A program made the translations under genes and the position numbers. From positions 227,737 to 291,736 of the forward strand of contig JAAEZM010000001.1 of NCBI GenBank assembly GCA_018222865.1: a DNA stretch of 64,000 nt, given 5' to 3'. This DNA is from Alphaproteobacteria bacterium. Its GTDB lineage: Bacteria > Pseudomonadota > Alphaproteobacteria > Caulobacterales > Maricaulaceae. Below are positions 28,457 to 37,684 of this stretch, piece after piece. Position 1 is the first letter of the stretch, and each line of letters starts with the position of its first letter. Under the pieces are notes generated by a model. It searched no databases. It was given only the letters and a program-made list of their open reading frames with translations, and was not told the DNA's origin.

Positions 28457-30253
28457 TTGACCGCACGCGCATTGACCTTTCGCTATATCTTCGGCCTGTC
28501 ACTGGTCGCGCTGCTCTCAGCCGCGATATTGGGGCTATCCCTCGTGTCGTCACATGCGGCCTCAGAAGACGGTGCCTTGATCAATGAAGCCGGTCGTCAG
28601 CGCATGCTTTCCCAGCGCATCACAATGCTCGTCTTCGAGTATACCGGCGGTGAAATCACGGAATCCGAAATCCCCATCCGCGCGCGCCTGGATACCGCAA
28701 TCGAGATTTTCCTGAGTTCACATCAGCGCCTATTGCTTGCGGCCGCAGATGATGAGGCGATCCTGTCGCTTTACACAGAAGGTGAAAATGCCCTTGATCC
28801 GCTGACCCACGCCTTCGTGGCAGATGCCCGGGCGGTCCTCGCCGATGGCGGCACGATGGAGAGCTCAGTGCGCCTCGCCTCGGATGCCGAACGCATCCTG
28901 CCGCTCCTCAATGATGCAACCAATGCCTTTGAAAACGCCGCCAATGAGCGTGCTGCCAGCATGGAGCGACTGGAATGGATCGCCTTCATTTTGACCTTGA
29001 GCGTTCTACTGGTCGAGGCACTCCTGATTTTCCGGCCGGCCGCCAACTCCGTGGCGCGATCCATGCGCCAGATGCGCGTTGCCAAGATTGATGCAGAAAA
29101 GGCCAATGCAGCCAAAAGCACATTCCTGGCGCAGATGAGCCATGAAATCCGCACACCGCTCAATGGCGTGCTCGGCATGGCAGCGGCCCTGGATGCCACC
29201 CAGCTCGACGATGATCAAAAGCGGATGGTCACAACGATCTCCGCATCTGGCGATCTTCTGCTCGCGGTCGTCAATGACGTGCTCGACCTGTCAAAGATCG
29301 AAGCTGATCAGATTGGCCTGGAGGATATCGACATATCCCTCGAGCAGATCCTGAACTGGGTCGACAGCTCCTTTAGACCTTCTGCCGTGTCGAAGGGTCT
29401 GAATTTCGAAGTCCGCATCGCTGACGAGGCACAAGGCTGGTATAAGGGCGATCCAACGCGTCTGCGGCAGATCCTGTCCAACCTCGTCTCCAATGCGATC
29501 AAATTCACAGACCAGGGCAGTGTGATTGCACGCGCGCGGGTGTTGAAGACTTTCCCCGATGGAAGTGAGCGCATCGAGCTTTCCGTCAGCGATACTGGCA
29601 TGGGCATCCCCGCTGACCGATTAGCCGCGATTTTCGACCCGTTCGAGCAAGCGGACGCCTCGACCACCCGCACGCATGGCGGAACAGGTCTTGGCCTCGC
29701 CATTTCCAAGCGCCTGGCGGATATGATGGATGGAAAGCTTGCCGTCACCTCGTTTGAAGGCGAAGGGTCGACATTCACGGTCACGCTGAAAATGCGTCCG
29801 GGCGAGGCACCGCAAATTGAAGCGACCCGCCCCGCACCGGTTCTGGAGACGTCGCAACGCCTTAGAGCCCTGGTCGTTGATGATGTTGCGACCAATCGCC
29901 TGGTGCTGGAATCGCTGCTGGCCCAACTCGACGTGGAAACACGGAGCGCAGACAGCGGCCGGGAAGCCTTGGCTCAGATCGAACGCCACAGTTTCGACCT
30001 GGTATTTATGGATGTCCAAATGCCGGACATGGATGGCATTGAAACAACGCGGCACCTCAGATCGAAGGAAGCCGCAATGGGACGTGGTCCCACGCAGGTG
30101 ATCGCCTGCACGGCGAATGTTATGCCGGACCAGATCAATGCCTATCTGAAGGCTGGTCTCGACCGGCATTTGCCCAAGCCGGTGCGCCGCGAGGACCTGG
30201 AAGCGTTGCTCGAGCGTTATCGCGAACCCGAAGACCTGCGACGCTCAGCCTGA
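28457..30253 (+). CDS. hybrid sensor histidine kinase/response regulator with PilJ-type N-terminal sensing domain
   Basis: NEAGRQRMLSQRITML sensor motif; SHEIRTPLNGVLGM H-box; GTGLGLAISKRL; C-terminal REC VFMDVQMPDMDGIE. Confidence 0.93.
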   Translation: MTARALTFRYIFGLSLVALLSAAILGLSLVSSHAASEDGALINEAGRQRMLSQRITMLVFEYTGGEITESEIPIRARLDTAIEIFLSSHQRLLLAAADDEAILSLYTEGENALDPLTHAFVADARAVLADGGTMESSVRLASDAERILPLLNDATNAFENAANERAASMERLEWIAFILTLSVLLVEALLIFRPAANSVARSMRQMRVAKIDAEKANAAKSTFLAQMSHEIRTPLNGVLGMAAALDATQLDDDQKRMVTTISASGDLLLAVVNDVLDLSKIEADQIGLEDIDISLEQILNWVDSSFRPSAVSKGLNFEVRIADEAQGWYKGDPTRLRQILSNLVSNAIKFTDQGSVIARARVLKTFPDGSERIELSVSDTGMGIPADRLAAIFDPFEQADASTTRTHGGTGLGLAISKRLADMMDGKLAVTSFEGEGSTFTVTLKMRPGEAPQIEATRPAPVLETSQRLRALVVDDVATNRLVLESLLAQLDVETRSADSGREALAQIERHSFDLVFMDVQMPDMDGIETTRHLRSKEAAMGRGPTQVIACTANVMPDQINAYLKAGLDRHLPKPVRREDLEALLERYREPEDLRRSA

Positions 30254-30263
30254 GAGCCAAGGC

Positions 30264-31466
30264 CTATTCAGGCGCTTGGCCAGTAATGGCTTCATACATG
30301 GATGTGCCCAGATACCCATCCGCAGGATGCCCATTGGCACGCTGGAAGGCGCGCAGGGCACGGCGGGTGTTCGGACCGGCAATACCGTCCGGCGTTCCGC
30401 TATTATGTCCCATCGCGTTAAGCGCCGCCTGTACCTCTCGCGTCTGCGACCGGGTCAGTGGGGTGTCGCCTTCCGGCCAGTCACCGATAAAAGGGTCGCC
30501 GCCGGCAATTCGGTCAGCCAGATGCGCGACACCGAGCGCATAGGAGGTTGAATTATTGTAGCGCTTGATCACGCGGAAATTCGGGAAAGTCAGGAAGCCT
30601 GGCCCGCTTTGGCCCGCGGGCAGTTCAAGCCTCGCCGCGCGCATCAAATGATCGGCTTGCCACTCGCCCGATGGCGGACGCACACCCATCATGGCCCATT
30701 CAGACACCAGACGGCTCTGGCTTGGCTCCCAACTCGCCAGATCAAACCCCTCCGGCAAAGCAACTTCCAACACCGCAGGCGCGCCGCTCTGCCATCCCGC
30801 TTCTGCCAGGAGATTGGCGGCGGAGGCGAGCGCATCACCTTCATGCGTCCAGATATTGCGGCGACCATCACCGTCGAAATCCACTGCGCGCTCGAGATAA
30901 GTCGTCGGGATGAACTGGGTTTGGCCCATCGCGCCAGCCCAGGACCCTTGGAGCTGCTCGCGAGTGGCATAGCCATTATCGATCATTTCAGCGACGGCAA
31001 AGAGCTGGCTTTCCGCCCAATCACGGCGGCGGCCTTCCCAGGCCAAGGTAGCCAGGGAGCGGATAACATCATTATTTCCCGTGATCGCGCCGTAAGAGCT
31101 TTCAAGCCCCCAGATCGCGACAAGAATTTCCTGACGCACGCCAAAACGCGCCTCGATCGCATCCAGCGTGGCACCATGCTCGGACTGCGCCGCCAAGCCG
31201 TTCTGAATACGCAGATCGGACGCGGCTATCCCAAGATAAGACCAGATCGGCCGAACAAATTCCGGCTGGCTCCGGTCCCGGTCAATGATCCGCATATCGG
31301 GTTCAAGACCGTCCAGCATGCTGTCAACAATACCGCTATCGACACCGCGCGAGACCATACGGTCCTCAAAGCCAGACAGCCAGGTATTGAAATCTTCTTC
31401 CTGAGCCTGGCCGGGAGCTGAAACGGCGAGGCCCAGTGCGAGGGCAGCAAGAAATCCTGTACGCAT
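30264..31466 (-). CDS. MltB-type lytic murein transglycosylase with peptidoglycan-binding domain
   Basis: AIWGLESSYGAITGNNDVIRSLATLAWEGRR, GAMGQTQFIPTTY, C-terminal PG_binding_1. Confidence 0.93.
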   Translation of the reverse strand: MRTGFLAALALGLAVSAPGQAQEEDFNTWLSGFEDRMVSRGVDSGIVDSMLDGLEPDMRIIDRDRSQPEFVRPIWSYLGIAASDLRIQNGLAAQSEHGATLDAIEARFGVRQEILVAIWGLESSYGAITGNNDVIRSLATLAWEGRRRDWAESQLFAVAEMIDNGYATREQLQGSWAGAMGQTQFIPTTYLERAVDFDGDGRRNIWTHEGDALASAANLLAEAGWQSGAPAVLEVALPEGFDLASWEPSQSRLVSEWAMMGVRPPSGEWQADHLMRAARLELPAGQSGPGFLTFPNFRVIKRYNNSTSYALGVAHLADRIAGGDPFIGDWPEGDTPLTRSQTREVQAALNAMGHNSGTPDGIAGPNTRRALRAFQRANGHPADGYLGTSMYEAITGQAPE

Positions 31467-32242
31467 TATCCCTTCCCTGACAGCGCGGCGGCCCCGGTAA
31501 AGCTATTGGGGTCCAATCCGGCAATCTCAATGATTAGTTTGCGCCGCAGCGCCTCGACGAAATCTTGATGCTCATTACTGGGCGAAATAAAGGCGCCCGG
31601 CCCGGCGATCACATGATTTTCAAAATAGCTCGCCACATCAATACTAACAGAGGGACGAAACGGGCTCTGCCGCGCATTATCAATGGGCAGGCCATTGATC
31701 GTTATCCCGCGCTCTTCTGCAAGTTCGCGCGCTGCCTGCAGGCTGGGTCCTGAATTCTGCGGCCCGTCGCCGGACAGATCGATAACCTCGCGCACGCCGG
31801 CAAAGCGATTACTGTCAATCAATTCCGCCGCGCTGGTAATCGCCGCCCCGATCGCTGTGCGCCGACCGGAGATGAAGGAGGCCGTTGCAAGCGTGGCTGC
31901 GAAGTTTCGAGCGTCGGTTTCTGTTTCAATCACGGTCCAGGGCGCGACAACACGCTGGAAGTCACCATCTGCCCATTCCAGATACATGACCGCAATCCGG
32001 CCATAGCCGCCACTCTGGATCGCGGAGATGACATCAGGATCAGCAAGCGCAGCAACATGACCATCACGCTGGCGACGCGCCTCCACCTCATCAATTGAAG
32101 AGGAAACATCGACGGCGAGCACCAATTCCAGATCGACATATTCGCGGCCATCGGGCGCGTATTCGACCGGCTGGCCGGTCTCGGCAAAGGCCGCGGCATT
32201 CCCTGACAGCATCAACACCAGAAGCAGAACGGCGCGGATCAA
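31466..32242 (-). CDS. DUF1194 domain protein (VWA-like), copy 2
   Basis: Signal peptide; LVLAVDVSSSIDEVEARRQRDG MIDAS-like DXSXS; paralog of neighbour. Confidence 0.88.
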   Translation of the reverse strand: MIRAVLLLVLMLSGNAAAFAETGQPVEYAPDGREYVDLELVLAVDVSSSIDEVEARRQRDGHVAALADPDVISAIQSGGYGRIAVMYLEWADGDFQRVVAPWTVIETETDARNFAATLATASFISGRRTAIGAAITSAAELIDSNRFAGVREVIDLSGDGPQNSGPSLQAARELAEERGITINGLPIDNARQSPFRPSVSIDVASYFENHVIAGPGAFISPSNEHQDFVEALRRKLIIEIAGLDPNSFTGAAALSGKG

Positions 32243-33009
32243 GGAGCACGCCCCCTGTCCAGATCGCCCGGCTGGAGACCCGCGATCTCAATCACCAGCT
32301 TTCGCAGGATCGCCTCGCGGAACTCCTCTGTCGTCTGGGCCGGCAGGACGAATGCCCCAGGGCCGGTGATCACACGGTCCTGGAAATACCGGTCCAGATC
32401 AATCTCGGCGCGCAGGACGCCATTGCCCCGGTCGCGCGCGAGTATCGGCAGGCCATTGACCACGACCTGAGCCTCATTGGCCATCTCGTGAGCAAGCGTC
32501 AGGGCCAGACCCTGGTTTTGCGGTCCATCTCCGGAGATATCGATGATACGGCGATTGGCGAAATAGGCATTGCTCTCAATCCGGCGCACACCATCAGCGA
32601 TGGCTGCTCCGATCGCCGTGTATTGTCCGCGTTCAAACGGCGCTGCAGCAACGGTCGCGGCGAAGGCGCGCGCATCTTCCTCACTGGCAATCACCGTCCA
32701 GTCCGCTGCTGTGCGTTGCACGCCCGCATCGGCCCATTCCACATAGGTCACCGCGATACGGCCCAGCATGCCGCCTTCAATGGCGCGGATTACCTCCTGG
32801 GAGGCCAGGGCATCGACATAGCCGGCGCGCTGGCGGCGCGCCTCTTCCTCATCAACCGAGTAGGAAATATCCACCGCAAGGACGAGTTCAACATCAACTT
32901 CCGTCAATCCAGACGCCACCGACTGGGCCATAACCGACGGACCAGTAAGCGCAGATAAACAGAAAACGGCCGCTGCAGCGACCGTTCGAGCCAAACCAAA
33001 GACCTTCAT
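32239..33009 (-). CDS. DUF1194 domain protein (VWA-like), copy 1
   Basis: LVLAVDISYSVDEEEARRQRAGYVDAL; ATGA overlap with the next gene. Confidence 0.88.
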   Translation of the reverse strand: MKVFGLARTVAAAAVFCLSALTGPSVMAQSVASGLTEVDVELVLAVDISYSVDEEEARRQRAGYVDALASQEVIRAIEGGMLGRIAVTYVEWADAGVQRTAADWTVIASEEDARAFAATVAAAPFERGQYTAIGAAIADGVRRIESNAYFANRRIIDISGDGPQNQGLALTLAHEMANEAQVVVNGLPILARDRGNGVLRAEIDLDRYFQDRVITGPGAFVLPAQTTEEFREAILRKLVIEIAGLQPGDLDRGRAP

Positions 33010-33205
33010 GTGCCTAAAACTATGGCTTTGATGCTACAGGAGCAACTGACCAAGCTGTTAGGTTCGCGTTTTTCTGTTCAGAGACTCGCACCACGCTCTG
33101 GGCTTGTATAAGGTTAAGACTGGGTGAATGGATTGATTTACCGCGGCCAGGACGAGCGATGAAACGCCGCCGACCGAGGGAAGTGGGATAAAGGGGTCGA
33201 GTTCG

Positions 33206-34282
33206 ATGGATCTCGTAACGCAATTGGGTCTCGTGGGCTGGGGTGGCATCGCCACCATCATCGTTCTTTTAGGTGCCGCCATGGCGCTGCAAAACGCTAT
33301 GCGCCGCCGCAAGGTTGATGACGAGCCCGCTGCGCTCGATATCGTCTCGGCGGGCAGCGCAAAACACGCACCGGGCCTGGCCTCCATAGAGGCCGCTGCA
33401 AAAGAGGCTGCGAGCTTTTCCCGCTCCAAGCCCAAGCCAAGTCGCGGCGAAGCGCGGGCCTATGTTGAAGGCGGCGAGCCGCCCAATCCGTTTGAGGTCC
33501 ACAAGCGCAATATCGAAAGCGCCAAACAGGCTTTCTCTGCTGCGCGCAATAGTGCGCTCATCACCATTATCCACCATGATTATGACGAGTATGTCGATCA
33601 TGACACGGCCGTCTCGGTGATCGATACTCTGCGCAATATCCAGCCGAATGCGCCCGTTGATATTGTCCTGCACACGCCCGGCGGAATTTCATCCGCAACC
33701 CAGCAAATCCTGCATGCGCTCAAGGCGCATCAGGGACAGATCACCGCATTCGTGCCTTATCGCGCCAAGTCGGCCGGCACGATGATCGCTCTGGCCTGCG
33801 ACAAGATCGTAATGGGCCCCAATGCCGTGCTCGGTCCGATCGATCCGCAATATGGCTGGATGCCGGCGCAATATCTCTCAGAACTGACCTCCGCCAAGAG
33901 TGCCGACCGGGTTGATGACGAGATGATCATTCTGTCGAAAATGGCCAAGCAAGCCATGGCCGAGGCCCGGCAGTTTGCCTGCGAATACGTGCATGACGCC
34001 CATAAGCACAACGGCACCTGCACCTTCACCGATGAACTCATCATTGGTGGTCGCAATCACGACTATCCCATCCTGCCCGGCGAGGCGAAGAATGAGTTCT
34101 ACCTGAACATCTCGACCGAGATGCCGGAGGAGCCCTATCTCATTTGCCAGCCGCCGCCGAAAGTGGATCCCATGCTTATCGTCTCCATGTTCCGGGATAC
34201 CGGACTGGAGAGCACGGAAGCGGAACGGGCTGCGCGCAATTTCCGGGCGCGTCGCCGTGCTGATGTGGATCTCTTCCGCTAG
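33206..34282 (+). CDS. SDH family Clp-fold serine proteinase (serine dehydrogenase proteinase/SppA-like)
   Basis: DIVLHTPGGISSATQQILHALKAH, VPYRAKSAGTMIALACDKIVMGPNAVLGPIDPQ. Confidence 0.9.
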   Translation: MDLVTQLGLVGWGGIATIIVLLGAAMALQNAMRRRKVDDEPAALDIVSAGSAKHAPGLASIEAAAKEAASFSRSKPKPSRGEARAYVEGGEPPNPFEVHKRNIESAKQAFSAARNSALITIIHHDYDEYVDHDTAVSVIDTLRNIQPNAPVDIVLHTPGGISSATQQILHALKAHQGQITAFVPYRAKSAGTMIALACDKIVMGPNAVLGPIDPQYGWMPAQYLSELTSAKSADRVDDEMIILSKMAKQAMAEARQFACEYVHDAHKHNGTCTFTDELIIGGRNHDYPILPGEAKNEFYLNISTEMPEEPYLICQPPPKVDPMLIVSMFRDTGLESTEAERAARNFRARRRADVDLFR

Positions 34283-34315
34283 ACCGGCAATCCGCGCCAA
34301 GCGCAGTAATTTACA

Positions 34316-34344
34316 TTGACACCCGCGGGAGGGCCCTGTATCTC
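34316..34344 (+). promoter_or_regulatory. sigma70-type promoter for rpmJ
   Basis: TTGACA-N17-TATCTC. Confidence 0.65.
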
Positions 34345-34386
34345 CCGCGCTCCTTTTTCACTTGAAGCGTACAAGAAGGCCGAACG

Positions 34387-34512
34387 ATGAAAGTCCGCAG
34401 CTCGATCAAATCGCTGAAAAACCGCCACCGCGATTGCCAGGTCGTGAAGCGCCGCGGCCGCGTCTATGTGATCAACAAGACCGATCCGCGCTTCAAGGCT
34501 CGCGCCGGCTAG
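34387..34512 (+). CDS. rpmJ: 50S ribosomal protein L36 (41 aa; absent from ORF track)
   Basis: [41 protein letters not shown]. Confidence 0.95.
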   Translation: MKVRSSIKSLKNRHRDCQVVKRRGRVYVINKTDPRFKARAG

Positions 34513-34551
34513 TCCAGCGAATACCCGATTTCGCCCGCAAGGGCGCTTGAC

Positions 34552-34592
34552 GAACAAGAACCCGCGTACTTCAAGTGCGCGGGTTTCTTGTT
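34552..34592 (+). terminator. terminator/attenuator-like hairpin after rpmJ
   Basis: AAGAACCCGCGTACTTCAAGTGCGCGGGTTTCTTGTTT. Confidence 0.75.
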
Positions 34593-34608
34593 TCCGGGAG
34601 TCGCTTTC

Positions 34609-35214
34609 GTGACTGTAAAGGCCGTTCTTTGGGATTTGGGCAATGTGCTGCTGGACTGGCAGCCGGCCTATTATTATCGCAAACACTTCGCGGATGAGGC
34701 GGAGCTATCCCATTTCCTGAACGATGTCTGCTCCATGGCCTGGCATAGCGCCCATGATCGCGGTGTGCCGATGGCTGAAAACCGAATTGCCCTGATCGAG
34801 AAATATCCACACTACGAGGCTCATATCCGCGCCTGGGAAACCAGTCTAGCCGATATGGTTTCCGGCGAAATTGATGGTACGCCGCAGGCAATGGATCTGC
34901 TCCACACCCGCGACATCCCGCAATACGCCCTGACCAACATGCCCGCAGAGTGGATCGACTGGGTTGTCGAGAGCTTCCCGTCCATGTCCCATATGCGCGA
35001 TGTTGTTGTGTCCGCGCATGAGGGGGTCATCAAGCCCGATCGCCGGATTTTCGAGATCACCGACCAGAGACTGCCGCACAAGCCGGAAGAAATTCTCTTC
35101 TTCGATGACCGTTTGAACAATGTCGAAGCTGCCCGCGAATACGGCTTCAAAGCCGAGCAATTCATTGATGGCAAACAGCTTCACGCTCACCTCGGCGAGC
35201 ATGGCCTGATCTAG
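34609..35214 (+). CDS. HAD family hydrolase
   Basis: VLWDLGNVLLDW, ALTNMP, IKPDRRIFE, LFFDDRLNNVEAAREYG. Confidence 0.9.
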   Translation: MTVKAVLWDLGNVLLDWQPAYYYRKHFADEAELSHFLNDVCSMAWHSAHDRGVPMAENRIALIEKYPHYEAHIRAWETSLADMVSGEIDGTPQAMDLLHTRDIPQYALTNMPAEWIDWVVESFPSMSHMRDVVVSAHEGVIKPDRRIFEITDQRLPHKPEEILFFDDRLNNVEAAREYGFKAEQFIDGKQLHAHLGEHGLI

Positions 35215-35224
35215 CCCCTGAAAA

Positions 35225-35240
35225 TTGACGTGGACGTCAA
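35225..35240. promoter_or_regulatory. 16-bp palindromic operator, LiuR-like
   Basis: TTGACGT-GG-ACGTCAA upstream of acyl-CoA dehydrogenase. Confidence 0.6.
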
Positions 35241-35383
35241 GGTCACTTTGCGGTTTCCTTTCGCGAATTTTGCATCATTATCTCTCCCAAGCAGGTGACT
35301 TGCGCGCGTATAAGTGCAGCACCCGAATGTTGGACCGCCTGGCTCGTACTGCGCGCCAGACAGCCATCGATAAGGAGGAGACG

Positions 35384-36562
35384 ATGGATCTCAACTTCAC
35401 CCCGGAAGAAGAAGCCTTCCGCGCGGAAGTACGCGAATTCCTCAAAGACGCGATCTCTGAGGATCTGGCGCAGAAAATGCGCACTGGCCACGAACTGACC
35501 AAGCAGGACATGGAAGCCTGGCATGCCGCGCTGCAAACGCGCAATTGGCTGGCGGCAACCTGGCCCAAGGAATATGGCGGCCCGGGCTGGAATGCGACGG
35601 AACGTCATATCTTTGATGAGGAATGCGCCTTGGCAAACGCACCGCGCGTTGTGCCCTTCGGCGTTGGCATGCTCGGCCCGGTTCTTTTGAAATTCGGCAG
35701 CGAAGAGCAAAAACAGTCGATCCTGCCGCGGATTCTCGATGGCACTGACTGGTGGTGTCAGGGCTATTCCGAACCCGGCGCCGGTTCTGACCTCGCGAGC
35801 CTGAAAACCAAGGCCGAGCGCGATGGCGATGACTATGTCATCAACGGCCAGAAGACGTGGACAACACTGGGCCAGCACGCTGACAAGATTTTCTGCCTGG
35901 TCCGCACCTCAAATGAAGGCAAGCCGCAAGAAGGCATCTCCTTCATCCTGGTCGACATCGATACTCCCGGTATTGAGATGCGCCCGATCCGCCTCCTCGA
36001 GGGCGGCTATGAAGTCAATGAGGTCTTCTTCACAGATGTTCGCGTTCCGGCGAGCAATCTGGTCGGCGAGGAAAACCAGGGCTGGACGATCGCCAAATAC
36101 CTCCTCACCCATGAGCGCACCGGTATTGCCGGCGTTGGCGCATCGACCCAGGCACTTGCAGAGCTCAAAGGCCTTGCCAAGAAGCTGAAGCGTCGCGGCA
36201 AACCGCTCTCGGATGATGCCATCTTCATGGCGCGCATCGCAGAAACCGAGATCGATCTGGAAGCCATGCGGATCACCAATCTGCGTATGCTCTCTGGTGG
36301 CGGCGCAATGGGCACGGTCTCCTCGATGCTGAAGATCAAGGGCACGGTTATCCGTCAGGCTATCAATGACCTGGCACGACGCGCTCTTGGCCCGGCTGCG
36401 AGCCCCTTCCCGTCTGAAGACGTGCTCGGCAATCTCGCGGTCGCCCCGCCAGAAGCGGCCATGCATGCGGCTGACTATTTCAACAACCGCAAGCTTTCCA
36501 TCTTCGGTGGATCCAATGAGATCCAGCGCAATATCATCACCAAAGAACTGTTCATGGGTTAG
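35384..36562 (+). CDS. acyl-CoA dehydrogenase family protein (large-subunit type)
   Basis: MDLNFTPEEEAFRAEVREFL; WCQGYSEPGAGSDLASLKTKA; FGGSNEIQRNIITKELFMG; start after AGGAGG RBS. Confidence 0.94.
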   Translation: MDLNFTPEEEAFRAEVREFLKDAISEDLAQKMRTGHELTKQDMEAWHAALQTRNWLAATWPKEYGGPGWNATERHIFDEECALANAPRVVPFGVGMLGPVLLKFGSEEQKQSILPRILDGTDWWCQGYSEPGAGSDLASLKTKAERDGDDYVINGQKTWTTLGQHADKIFCLVRTSNEGKPQEGISFILVDIDTPGIEMRPIRLLEGGYEVNEVFFTDVRVPASNLVGEENQGWTIAKYLLTHERTGIAGVGASTQALAELKGLAKKLKRRGKPLSDDAIFMARIAETEIDLEAMRITNLRMLSGGGAMGTVSSMLKIKGTVIRQAINDLARRALGPAASPFPSEDVLGNLAVAPPEAAMHAADYFNNRKLSIFGGSNEIQRNIITKELFMG

Positions 36563-36566
36563 GGCA

Positions 36567-37634
36567 ATGGATTTCAATCACACCGAAGACCGGCGCATGA
36601 TCTCCGATAGCCTGCGCCGCTATCTTTCCGAGCAGTACGACAATGAGTTCCGCAACAAGATTGCTTATGAGGCGCCGTTCCACGCGCCTGATAAATGGTC
36701 CGAACTGGCCGAGCTGGGCATTCTGGGGGCTCTGGTGAGTGAAGATCAGGGCGGTTTCGGCGGCCAGGGCTTCGATATCGCCGTTGTCTTTGAAGAGCTC
36801 GGCCGCGGTCTGTGCGCCGAGCCGATGCTGGGCAATCTCCTGGCACTTCGCCTTTATGCGGCTTTTGGCCAGTCTGATCGCGTTGATGCGATTATCGCCG
36901 GCACCGAACGCGCCGCTCTCGCAATTTTTGAGACCGACGCCTTTGTCGCCCTCGACGAGATCACCATGACCGCAGATGGCGATACGCTGTCTGGCCGCAA
37001 ATCCGTCGTCTATGGCGGCAATAGCGCAGACCATATCCTCGTTGCTGCCAAAACAGCGGCGGGAACATATGGCCTTTATGAGGTCGCGGCGAGCGATGCT
37101 GAGGTTCTGGGTTATGCCATGATTGATGGCGGCGGCGCGGCTGAGATCGTGCTCGACAAAACCCCGGCTAAATTGATTGCTGAAGATGCAGAAGACGCCA
37201 TCAATGCAGCGCTAGATGCCGGACGCCTTGCCCTGTGCGCCGAAGCCGTGGGCGTCATGGATTACCTTCGCGACATCGTGAAGGATTACCTCATGCAGCG
37301 TCAGCAATTTGGTCGCCCGATTGCCATGTTCCAGGCCCTGCAGCACCGCCTCGTCGATTTCTCCATCGAGATCGAACAGGCGCGCTCGATCGTCATTCTA
37401 GCCGCTTCGAAGCTGGAGGCAGAGGATCGCGCACTGCATATCGCCCGGGCCAAGAATCTCATTGGCCGTGCCGGCAAGCTGGTCGCTGAAGAGGCCATTC
37501 AGATGCATGGCGGTATTGGCATGACGTGGGAATATGCGCCCTCGCACTATGCCAAGCGCCTCACAATGATCGACGCCCAGCTCGGGGATACCGAAGACCA
37601 GCTGCGGACTGTCATGGACCTTATGGCCGCGTAA
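36567..37634 (+). CDS. acyl-CoA dehydrogenase family protein (small-subunit type)
   Basis: MDFNHTEDRRMISDSLRRYL; QMHGGIGMTWEYAPSHYAKRL. Confidence 0.92.
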   Translation: MDFNHTEDRRMISDSLRRYLSEQYDNEFRNKIAYEAPFHAPDKWSELAELGILGALVSEDQGGFGGQGFDIAVVFEELGRGLCAEPMLGNLLALRLYAAFGQSDRVDAIIAGTERAALAIFETDAFVALDEITMTADGDTLSGRKSVVYGGNSADHILVAAKTAAGTYGLYEVAASDAEVLGYAMIDGGGAAEIVLDKTPAKLIAEDAEDAINAALDAGRLALCAEAVGVMDYLRDIVKDYLMQRQQFGRPIAMFQALQHRLVDFSIEIEQARSIVILAASKLEAEDRALHIARAKNLIGRAGKLVAEEAIQMHGGIGMTWEYAPSHYAKRLTMIDAQLGDTEDQLRTVMDLMAA

Positions 37635-37651
37635 GCTGACTTAAGCGCATC

Positions 37652-37684
37652 GAAAAGCCGGGCCCCAGCGCCCGGCTTTTTTAT
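37652..37684 (+). terminator. rho-independent terminator, possibly bidirectional
   Basis: AAAAGCCGGGCCCCAGCGCCCGGCTTTTTTATT between convergent genes. Confidence 0.85.
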
